A stretch of 64,000 nt of DNA from JAMQKA01 sp031569985 (GTDB lineage Bacteria > Bacteroidota > Rhodothermia > Balneolales > Balneolaceae), in contig NZ_JAMQKA010000006.1 in the NCBI RefSeq assembly GCF_031569985.1, positions 1-64,000 on the forward strand, read 5' to 3'. This document shows, one piece after another, positions 1 through 7,152 of the stretch (the stretch's first letter is position 1; each line of letters opens with the position of its first letter). The notes below the pieces were generated by a model, which worked only from the letters and a program-made list of their open reading frames with translations, was not told where the DNA came from and did not search any database. A program made the position numbers and the translations under genes.

Positions 1-301
1 TGAGGCCGATATTTCGGCCTAAAACGAAAAATGCAAGGTGCATTTATGGATTATTTTGCCGGTTTTTACCTATTTGTACCCGCAAAATTAAACACGACCC
101 AAATCGGCAGGTAATTCAAAGGCCTCTATTTTATAAAACGTCCGTGGGGTGGGTTAGGTGCCGGTTAGGAGATCCCGATTACATCCCATCGTATATATTC
201 ACTGATTTCTCCTTCGCGGAACTGGTTGAAGATGTGGTAAAACGGCATCACGAGGTTTAAACTTTAGCCCGTCCTTGCTCATACAGGTCGGGCTGTTTTA
301 A
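1..301. other. Left-edge spacer, no confident gene
   Basis: I find no supportable gene here. A small hairpin lies at 3-20 (7-bp arms) and a second, more terminator-like hairpin at 266-294. A plus-strand open frame ends at 260 just before that hairpin, and a 27-codon minus frame runs 248 to 165, but neither has recognisable motifs. Confidence 0.4.
266..299 (+). terminator. Possible intrinsic terminator
   Basis: A 6-bp stem (agcccg at 266-271 with cgggct at 289-294) and a 17-nt loop are followed by gtttt. The stem is short and there is no confident plus-strand gene upstream, so this may equally serve no purpose. Confidence 0.3.
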
Positions 302-592
302 TCAGCGGGAAATTACTCCCCTATCCTGCATTAATTCATAGTAATCTCTTTTACTAATATCACAGTCAATAAATTCTAGAAGTTGACCATTAGTCAAATT
401 CAATTGATAGGCCATTTTATCCAATAAATTAATCCCATATTCATCTTTACCATGAGAAATGATTGTATAAAGTGGTTCGGTAAGCTTTTTACTTCTATAT
501 TTATATTTTAAATGATTTCCACCCTTTTTTTCAGCAAAACCTTTTTTAGTCAATGCGCTCTTAATCTCACTTACCTTTCGCGTTCTCCCCAT
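302..592 (-). CDS. HicA-like toxin candidate
   Basis: This 96-residue protein has the outline of a HicA-type mRNA interferase: a basic N-terminal helix, then a G-G-N-H segment at residues 24-27 and a following basic beta region (K-Y-K-Y). In HicA toxins the usual motif is G-S-H or G-D-H, with the His as the catalytic residue; here the preceding residue is Asn. The protein is longer than a typical HicA (60-80 residues) because of a helical C-terminal tail. It starts 3 nt after the stop of the upstream gene, so the two are co-translated. The upstream partner ends in a HicB-like segment, which supports a toxin-antitoxin reading. The region is clearly richer in A+T than its neighbours. Function is inferred, not shown. 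Confidence 0.5.
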   Translation of the reverse strand: MGRTRKVSEIKSALTKKGFAEKKGGNHLKYKYRSKKLTEPLYTIISHGKDEYGINLLDKMAYQLNLTNGQLLEFIDCDISKRDYYELMQDRGVISR

Positions 593-595
593 CCG

Positions 596-1057
596 TTAAA
601 TAATCTTTAATAGATATTGCTTTAGTTTTTGAGCTTCTTTACTAAGTTCACTATCCGATTGAGAAATATATTCATCCGCTATCAGTCTAGCATCTTTTAG
701 CATATCTATTTCAGCCTTAAGTAGAGTTTCCCCCATTCCAACAAGTGACCATTTGGGATGACTAATATAAATTAGTCCATTTTTTCGGTCCAAATTAAAT
801 CGCTCGCCTTTATATGTATATTCAAGTTGTACAGTTCTCTTTAATTCTACATTTTTATTTGAATCATTCTTCTCTTCGCTACTTCCTAAAGAATCGGGAA
901 GTACCTTATTGAGATCATTTAAATCTATGTATTCAGGTTCCAAATCCTTAAGAATTACCTGATCATCGGAATCTTTTTCACGTAAAACACCTCTTCCACT
1001 CTTATAAGCGACATCACTTTGTGGCTCTTCAAGGTCTGGGTATTTTAAAGCTTCCAT
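596..1057 (-). CDS. HicB-like antitoxin candidate with N-terminal extension
   Basis: I do not recognise the first 95 or so residues, which are acidic and probably flexible. From residue 100 the sequence reads H-P-K-W-S-L-V-G-M-G-E-T-L followed by an acidic helix, which resembles the core of HicB antitoxins (a short beta strand, a G-x-T-L turn, then a helix with alternating acidic and hydrophobic residues). No ribbon-helix-helix or HTH DNA-binding domain is obvious. The gene lies between the 108-residue gene (12-nt gap) and the HicA-like gene (3-nt gap). The order antitoxin then toxin is common in such modules. It could also be an unrelated small accessory protein; the pairing with the downstream gene is the main support. 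Confidence 0.4.
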   Translation of the reverse strand: MEALKYPDLEEPQSDVAYKSGRGVLREKDSDDQVILKDLEPEYIDLNDLNKVLPDSLGSSEEKNDSNKNVELKRTVQLEYTYKGERFNLDRKNGLIYISHPKWSLVGMGETLLKAEIDMLKDARLIADEYISQSDSELSKEAQKLKQYLLKII

Positions 1058-1069
1058 AATTTATCTACT

Positions 1070-1396
1070 CTATTTTTGTTTGTTTAGAGCTTCTTTGCCC
1101 TTATTAATCAGCCAATTTCCAATACTTATGGCTTGTTGGGGCGATAAAACCATTGTACCTTGGATTTCTCTGGTAATATCACCTCGTGAAATTCGGTCAC
1201 CTTTATTAACGTCAACAGATCCATCTTCTTGCACATCTGCAGTTATACTATTTGGGGTAGAATGATATTCTTCATAAAGGTGAACAACTAAACTACCTGT
1301 CGGCCCAAGACCTCCCCAGGCCCCACTAACAGGAAACGTAATAGCATCTTTATTTTTTTCAAAAACAATTGAAATCTCCTTTGGTATATCCGCCAC
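1070..1396 (-). CDS. Small hypothetical protein, first gene of the HicAB-like operon
   Basis: This 108-residue protein has no signal peptide or membrane segment. The N-terminal half looks like beta strands with a Gly-rich turn (G-A-W-G-G-L-G-P-T-G near residue 25). The C-terminal part (V-L-S-P-Q-Q-A, then a helix) recalls the end of DUF3467-type proteins, where a V-x-S-P-x-x-A motif precedes the last helix, but the match is weak. It is co-directional with and 12 nt from the next gene, so it is probably part of the same operon. Function unknown. Confidence 0.5.
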   Translation of the reverse strand: MADIPKEISIVFEKNKDAITFPVSGAWGGLGPTGSLVVHLYEEYHSTPNSITADVQEDGSVDVNKGDRISRGDITREIQGTMVLSPQQAISIGNWLINKGKEALNKQK

Positions 1397-1646
1397 AACC
1401 TTATTGGTTTATTTTAAATTGATTATAAATGTTAAACATTTAGATATGATTATGCAAAACGATACCGATTAGTTACTAGTTCATTCTTGGCCGTCACTTG
1501 ATGATGCAAGCAGGACAAAATTTTACCAGTACAGGACAAATAGCGATAAGAGATCCAAAATAAATTTATATTAAATCTTATCTAAGCGAGTCTCTCGCTA
1601 TTTCACGTACCACTTATTTGTGGCTTGGCTAAACACTACCTGAATA

Positions 1647-2573
1647 ATGAAACGAACACTATTCCTGATTTTCTTTGCCGTCCATTTTGTGGGCATTACC
1701 CTCAATGCGGGGGGACAAAATATTGCACAGCCGGGAAGCAATAACACATCTCTGCCTTTCGTCCTGCCCGACAGTGCCGTAAAACCGTTGCGAACGCTGG
1801 TAGATGAACAGCTCGAAAATCGGCTTATGGCAACCATTACTGCAAATAAAAAGTGGGGACAACTGGTAAAACAAAAAAAGATGGCTCTCGGCCTGGTCGA
1901 CCTCGGAAATATCAATGACATCAGGTTTGCCCGGATCAACGGCAATCATATGATGTATGCGGCAAGTTTGCCCAAGATCTCCATCCTGCTGGCCACCATG
2001 GCTGCGTTTGAAAAGGGGGAGCTGGAAGAGACCGAAGAGATATATGCCGATCTCAACGCCATGATTGCGAAATCAGACAACCAAGCCTCCACCCGGATGA
2101 TAGACCGGCTGAGCTTTGAAAAGATCGAAGCGGTGATGACTGACCCCAAATATGAGTTTTACGATGAAGAGTATGGCGGGGGCCTTTGGGTGGGTAAACG
2201 GTATGCCAGCGCAGGCAGGCGGTATCCCGACCCGATCATGGGATTGAGTCATGCGGCCACGGCCTCCCAAGTAAGTCGCTTTTATTACCTATTGGCGGCG
2301 GGACGGCTGGTCAGCCCAGAGCGATCCCGGCAAATGCTCGAAATTATGGATGACCCGGCCCTTCACCACAAATTTGTGAGCACGCTCGAAAAAATTGCCC
2401 CGAAGGCACGGCTGTTCCGGAAATCGGGGACCTGGCGCAATTACCACTCCGACTCTATTTTGGTTTGGGGCCCCACAAGGCGGTATATTCTTGTGGCTCT
2501 AGTTAATGATCCGAATGGTGAACGGATAATACGCCAACTCGTTATGCCGGTAGAACGGGTCTTGAATAGCTAA
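1647..2573 (+). CDS. Secreted class A-type serine hydrolase
   Basis: The product is a 308-residue exported penicillin-binding-fold protein. A signal peptide covers about residues 1-24. The three active-site boxes of the serine beta-lactamase / DD-peptidase fold are present in order: S-L-P-K (Ser107 nucleophile, Lys110), S-D-N (143-145) and K-S-G (259-261). The E-x-x-L-N box that lets true class A beta-lactamases hydrolyse the acyl-enzyme is not visible, so a peptidase, transpeptidase or other acyl-transfer role in the periplasm is more likely than antibiotic resistance. The gene is followed after 41 nt by a nucleotide-transporter gene on the same strand, and a second, longer enzyme of this fold lies at 5893-7146 next to the dikinase-like gene. 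That arrangement suggests the two hydrolases belong to one system. Confidence 0.85.
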   Translation: MKRTLFLIFFAVHFVGITLNAGGQNIAQPGSNNTSLPFVLPDSAVKPLRTLVDEQLENRLMATITANKKWGQLVKQKKMALGLVDLGNINDIRFARINGNHMMYAASLPKISILLATMAAFEKGELEETEEIYADLNAMIAKSDNQASTRMIDRLSFEKIEAVMTDPKYEFYDEEYGGGLWVGKRYASAGRRYPDPIMGLSHAATASQVSRFYYLLAAGRLVSPERSRQMLEIMDDPALHHKFVSTLEKIAPKARLFRKSGTWRNYHSDSILVWGPTRRYILVALVNDPNGERIIRQLVMPVERVLNS

Positions 2574-2614
2574 TAGATTATCCGCAGAAAGGTTAAAAAT
2601 AGACGGGGGCCAGG

Positions 2615-5434
2615 TTGCTGAAAAAAGTCATTAGAAATGTATTTGATATACGCGAGGGTGAGTACCGGACCGCCTTCCTGATGCAGCTCAATATCTTTTT
2701 GCTGATCTCCACGCTGCTCATCGTCAAGCCAACGGTAAACGCGCTGTTCCTGTCAAGATTTGGTGTTGAACGGCTGCCGGAAGCCTTCATCCTGGTTGCC
2801 GTGGCAGCAATACTGCTCTCTTCGCTCTACGCCCGTTTTTTGGACCGGTCCTCACTGAACAAAATAATCGAGCGTACCCTGTTCATCTCATTTGGCGTGC
2901 TGGTGAGTTTTGTGCTTTTGTTGCAGCTGAATGTACTGGTGGATTGGGTGCTGTACCTTTTTTACGTGTGGACCGCTATATTTGCCGTACTTTCGGCGTC
3001 GCAATTCTGGGTGCTGGCTAATCTCGTTTACAACGTCAGGGAAGCAAAGCGGCTGTTTGGATTTATCGGGTCCGGGGCGATTGCCGGTGGCATCTTTGGG
3101 GGCTACCTGACCTCCGTCCTGGCCCCGGTACTCGGCAGCGAAAATGTCCTGTATATTTCGGCATTTTTGCTGCTGGCCTGCATACCGGTTACCCGCATGA
3201 TATGGGCTGAAAATATAAGCCACCTCTCCGTCTACAGACGCAAAAAACGATTTCAGGGTTTTGGAGAGCATCCAATAAGAACTATCCTGAACTCCAAACA
3301 TCTCACGTACCTGGCCAGTGTTATAGGACTAGGCGTGATAGTGGCCAAGATGGTCGACTTCCAATTCAATGATATAGCTCATGAAATAATCACTGACCCG
3401 GATGAGCTGGCGGCCTTCTTCGGCTTTTGGTTTTCCAGCTTAAACCTGCTCTCCCTGTTTATTCAACTTTTTTTCACCTCCCGCGTGGTGATGAAGCTGG
3501 GGGTCGGTCCCTCCTTGCTGTTTCTCCCCGTCGGTATTTTACTTGGGGCCACCACACTGCTGATATTCCCCGAGTTGTGGGCGGCCATACTGCTAAAAAC
3601 GGCGGATGGCAGTCTCAAACAGTCGGTAAATAAATCGGCCACTGAGTTGCTGAGCCTCCCGATTCCCCAGGAGATTAAAAACAGAACGAAAACCTTTATC
3701 GATGTCGTCATTGACAGCACAGCAACGGGGTTGGCGGGCTTTATCCTCATCTTCATCGTAAATTCGATCAACGTTTATTCCCAGGTGATCAGCGTTGTCA
3801 TCATACTTTTCATTGGGGGATGGATCTACCTAATATCGAAAGTAAAAACTGAGTACCTTCGCCTGTTCAAACTGAATGTTGCACAAGCCTCCGATGAGAA
3901 AATCCCACAAGCTGTTCAACCAGATTCATTCCTGCGAGGCATAGAAGAAATTCTCAAAAAAGGTTCCCAAAAACAGATATTGTACGTACTGGATAAAGTA
4001 CGGGGAATGGAAAACGAGTCACTCTTTGATCATATACGAGCCCTTTTGAAGCACACATCAAAAGAAGTACGAGCCGAAGCGATCCGGACACTCTATTACT
4101 TCAAGAAAGATCCGGTTGAAGATGAGATAAAGTCTATGATTTATGACCCCGCCCATGAAGTTAAAATGGCGGCTTTTGAGTACTTATTTGAGCACTCTTC
4201 AGGAGAAACCACCGCCACATTGGATAAATACCTGTTCCACGACGATGCCAGTATCTCAGATGCCGCACTGGCCAGCCTGGCACTGGAAACCAGGAATAAT
4301 GAGACTCTGAGAACCCAATACAAACTGGAAGAACGTATTGAGTCCAAAATAAACTCAATAGAAAAATCTCCCGAAGCCTCGCTACAAAAGGATGATAAAA
4401 TCCGGTTGCTGGATATCCTGAGCAACGCCAATATTCCAAGCTATTATTCCTACATAGAAAAAATGCTGGATGATCCCGATCCTGAAGTGAGACCTAAAGC
4501 GATCGCCAGCGCGGGCAAAACCCTGAACCCGGATTTTATCACGCCCTTGATCACCTCCCTAGCTGACAAAAAATTTCGGGATAGTGCGCGAGAGGCACTC
4601 ATCGGCTACAATACACCTGCAATCGATCTTTTCCTCACTGCCGTGGAGCAACGATCAATTGCCATGAAGGCCCTTCGATTTTTACCCTCGGTCATTGAGC
4701 ACTTCAACTCGCAGCGCTCCGTCGAAGCCCTGTTCAAACTACTCGAAGACGATGATCTTCGGCTTCGCCTGCAAGCGGTACGGTCACTTAACAACCTAAA
4801 AAGCTCCTTCCCTGAACTCACTTTTAGCAGTAAACAAATTGCCCAGCGCATCCTGGAAGAGGGCAGAATATATCTTGATACTCTGTCGGCCATGTATGCC
4901 CAAATTATTATCAACTACCGCAGGAAACAAAAGGGCAGTCCCGAAGAGCAGTATTCCCGTGAGGAAAAGGCACGCAGAGAACTAATCGACGTGCTGGAAA
5001 AGAGGCTGGATACCGACCTGGAACTCATCTTCGGACTTTTGGGCCTGAAGTATCCACCTGAGGATGTCTCCTTGGTCTATAACGGTGTACGCAGCAGCAA
5101 GCCGGAACAACAGACCAACGCCATCGAATTCCTCGACAACCTGCTGGAACCGGATTTGAAGAGGATACTGATACCCGTTGTCGAAACCACGGTGTTGGAT
5201 TCTATCTCGGAGGATACCCTGCGGTCGCTCCGGCTCTCCATACCTGATGAGCGGGAATGCTTTGAGATGCTCCTTGAAGGCAATGACCAGCGGATCAAGG
5301 TAGCCGTTCTCCGCTTGATAGCCGAGCTTGACAATGAAAAGTATCTCCCTGTCATACAACCGTACTCCAAAAGTGATGACATGAAAATCCGCAAGCTCGC
5401 CGCTGAAGCACTGGACAAAACTTCGCAGAATTGA
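2615..5434 (+). CDS. Npt1/Npt2-type nucleotide transporter fused to HEAT repeats
   Basis: The 939-residue protein has two parts. Residues 1 to about 425 hold roughly twelve hydrophobic helices in the pattern of the ATP/ADP translocase (Npt/Tlc) family, related to MFS carriers; basic loops such as K-R-L-F-G-F-I-G-S-G sit near the middle. From about residue 450 to the end the sequence is made of helical pairs with HEAT-repeat character (repeats of the kind V-R-A-E-A-I-R-T-L), giving a large soluble solenoid predicted to be cytoplasmic. Known members of the family exchange ATP for ADP or move nucleotides across membranes; direction cannot be told from sequence. The start is a TTG at 2615 with a GGGGG stretch just upstream. 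It is co-directional with the serine hydrolase at 1647 and converges on the dikinase/serine hydrolase pair, which would need ATP outside the cytoplasm. Confidence 0.8.
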   Translation: MLKKVIRNVFDIREGEYRTAFLMQLNIFLLISTLLIVKPTVNALFLSRFGVERLPEAFILVAVAAILLSSLYARFLDRSSLNKIIERTLFISFGVLVSFVLLLQLNVLVDWVLYLFYVWTAIFAVLSASQFWVLANLVYNVREAKRLFGFIGSGAIAGGIFGGYLTSVLAPVLGSENVLYISAFLLLACIPVTRMIWAENISHLSVYRRKKRFQGFGEHPIRTILNSKHLTYLASVIGLGVIVAKMVDFQFNDIAHEIITDPDELAAFFGFWFSSLNLLSLFIQLFFTSRVVMKLGVGPSLLFLPVGILLGATTLLIFPELWAAILLKTADGSLKQSVNKSATELLSLPIPQEIKNRTKTFIDVVIDSTATGLAGFILIFIVNSINVYSQVISVVIILFIGGWIYLISKVKTEYLRLFKLNVAQASDEKIPQAVQPDSFLRGIEEILKKGSQKQILYVLDKVRGMENESLFDHIRALLKHTSKEVRAEAIRTLYYFKKDPVEDEIKSMIYDPAHEVKMAAFEYLFEHSSGETTATLDKYLFHDDASISDAALASLALETRNNETLRTQYKLEERIESKINSIEKSPEASLQKDDKIRLLDILSNANIPSYYSYIEKMLDDPDPEVRPKAIASAGKTLNPDFITPLITSLADKKFRDSAREALIGYNTPAIDLFLTAVEQRSIAMKALRFLPSVIEHFNSQRSVEALFKLLEDDDLRLRLQAVRSLNNLKSSFPELTFSSKQIAQRILEEGRIYLDTLSAMYAQIIINYRRKQKGSPEEQYSREEKARRELIDVLEKRLDTDLELIFGLLGLKYPPEDVSLVYNGVRSSKPEQQTNAIEFLDNLLEPDLKRILIPVVETTVLDSISEDTLRSLRLSIPDERECFEMLLEGNDQRIKVAVLRLIAELDNEKYLPVIQPYSKSDDMKIRKLAAEALDKTSQN

Positions 5435-5548
5435 ACTACAGATATCCTTAAAGAATGCACAAATTATGCACTGCTCTCCTGCTCTTATAGACCGACACAT
5501 GGCGCAGTATAGTCGAATTTAATTTGTTTATTATATTACCGACAACCC

Positions 5549-5577
5549 TCTAAATCTCCCTTTACTAAGGGAGACCT
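5549..5577. repeat. REP-like palindrome, copy 1
   Basis: The core is ctccctt-tact-aagggag, a 7-bp inverted repeat with a 4-nt loop, flanked by aaat on the left. It resembles copy 2 at 5670-5707, which is the better preserved member of the same family. Confidence 0.6.
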
Positions 5578-5669
5578 TCAACCTTTGCTTTTCAAAAAGC
5601 TGTCAAAAAGTAAAAAATCCAATGCCCGTTGAATAAATCCTTATGTAGCACAAACCGTTGAGGAGCCCG

Positions 5670-5707
5670 TCAAAATCCCCCTTAGCAAAGGGGGACTGAG
5701 GGGGTTG
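5670..5707. repeat. REP-like palindrome, copy 2
   Basis: The core ccccctt-agca-aaggggg is a perfect 7-bp inverted repeat, followed by a G-rich tail (gagggggtt). Together with copy 1 it marks the convergent gene ends and could act as a bidirectional transcription stop, although no T-tract is present. Confidence 0.6.
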
Positions 5708-5892
5708 TAGGCTATCTCATCAGGATATAGCCACCTTTGTTATTCCCGAGCTAATTCCAAGCGTCGGCCTTCCAGCGTTTGGACTTCTTATAGCAAAATG
5801 CTGGTCTAATTACAGGCGTGATCAAGCCAAAATAAACATCCCTTGCTTGGGAAAACACGCAATATCGTCGTATAAGGAAAACCGAGCCGAAT

Positions 5893-7146
5893 CTATTTAA
5901 CAAGCTTGTCAATCCTCGAGGCCAAGGTATAGTGATCCGCACTGGAGTTTTTCCTCAACACATTAGACAGGAGCACAACGAGGTAGGTCCGGCCATCGGG
6001 TTGCTCCACGATCGCCACGGAGTTCATGTAATTGTAGACGTTGCCCATATACTTCCCGCACTTGAACCCCTCTTCCGGCACGCATTTGTAGAGGCTTCCA
6101 GATTTGAAATATACAGCTGCATTCGTCAAAGCAGGGGAGGCCGCATACCGAATTCTGCGATCCGTCAGGTACATCACCCGCTTCATCTCAAGACTGGATT
6201 CCTGGTCAACAATCTTCCCTCGCTCCATGGCGATTAGATATTTCATCAAACCGAGCGTCGTGCCGATACTTCCCCCGCTTGGCGGTACGATGGCGGCCGC
6301 CCCGTGCGTAAAAAGTCGGCCCAGTCTCCATTCATCTTCTTTAATTCCAATATCTCTTAACGGAGCATTGACCACAGAACTGGCCATCTCTGCCAGCTCT
6401 TTCTTAGGCGTTTTTTTAAAAAAATCTTCAGCTTCCACTTCCGTCACCGCGGGATATTGCTTCCCAAATGCGCGCATCAGGATACATTCCCTCCACATGA
6501 CACTGGCGGCCGCATTACTACTGACCGAAATCATATGGTCGGTCCATTCGTACAGCGAAAAACGGTCGTCTTCCCTGACCGCTCGTCTCGCGTAAAAGCC
6601 GGTTTCCGGGTTATAAATCGGCACCTCGTGCTCGTTGGGCACAACCCACCGGCCGCCCTGCACTTCCCGGCTTCGCAAGAGCTCCTGTCGCTTATCAAAA
6701 GAATTTGGATAGATGCGCTCCAGCTCACTAAATATAGCGGCCAGTACCGCTAGCTTACCAACACTTCCCGGCTGGTATCCACTCGTTTGTTTCCGATGGG
6801 CGTAGCGGATTGGGCGTCCTTTTGTGATATCGAGCAGCGCAACAGAATAGCTCTCATCCAGGGAGGGAAAAATCGCATTTACCGATTTTTGCAGCTCGAG
6901 ATCAGGACTCGGGATCGCCTGTAGTGTGTCGCCACGCGAGCCCAGCAGGTTTAATGTGATATCCGATATCGACCTTTGGGCCCCGGGTGGCGGTTTTTCG
7001 CCCTCGATCTCCCCACCCATAATACGCTGCAGCCGAAGCAGTCGTTCGATCCCTGTCTCTTCATACCCGTCGATGGGATAGTGTTCTCTTCCAGCGAATA
7101 ACACCAGGAAAAATGCCGGTATTAAAAAAAGTGCTCTGTAACTCAT
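5893..7146 (-). CDS. Secreted serine hydrolase of the class A beta-lactamase fold
   Basis: The 417-residue product starts with a hydrophobic export segment (about residues 4-18). A long N-terminal region (20-95) without clear motifs precedes the catalytic domain. The active-site boxes are S-V-G-K (Ser128, Lys131), S-S-N (209-211) and K-S-G (348-350). Like the protein at 1647 it lacks an obvious E-x-x-L-N box. The start codon lies only 6 nt after the stop of the dikinase-like gene, so the two are almost certainly one transcript and translationally linked. It may process cell-envelope peptidoglycan or another acyl-amide substrate in the same compartment as the secreted dikinase. Substrate unknown. 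Confidence 0.85.
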   Translation of the reverse strand: MSYRALFLIPAFFLVLFAGREHYPIDGYEETGIERLLRLQRIMGGEIEGEKPPPGAQRSISDITLNLLGSRGDTLQAIPSPDLELQKSVNAIFPSLDESYSVALLDITKGRPIRYAHRKQTSGYQPGSVGKLAVLAAIFSELERIYPNSFDKRQELLRSREVQGGRWVVPNEHEVPIYNPETGFYARRAVREDDRFSLYEWTDHMISVSSNAAASVMWRECILMRAFGKQYPAVTEVEAEDFFKKTPKKELAEMASSVVNAPLRDIGIKEDEWRLGRLFTHGAAAIVPPSGGSIGTTLGLMKYLIAMERGKIVDQESSLEMKRVMYLTDRRIRYAASPALTNAAVYFKSGSLYKCVPEEGFKCGKYMGNVYNYMNSVAIVEQPDGRTYLVVLLSNVLRKNSSADHYTLASRIDKLVK

Positions 7147-7152
7147 ACTATG

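Larger units (their letters stand above)
5435..5892. other. Non-coding spacer between convergent genes
   Basis: No gene is seen. The spacer holds two copies of a short palindromic repeat (listed separately) and separates the convergent transporter and serine hydrolase genes. Confidence 0.6.

Noticed and set aside
1..260. Plus-strand open frame ending before the hairpin at 266
   Set aside because: No start in the window, no motif, composition like its non-coding surroundings; a minus frame at 248-165 is equally possible.
1647..2573. Antibiotic-resistance beta-lactamase
   Set aside because: S-x-x-K, S-D-N and K-S-G are present but no E-x-x-L-N box, and the neighbourhood is not a resistance locus.
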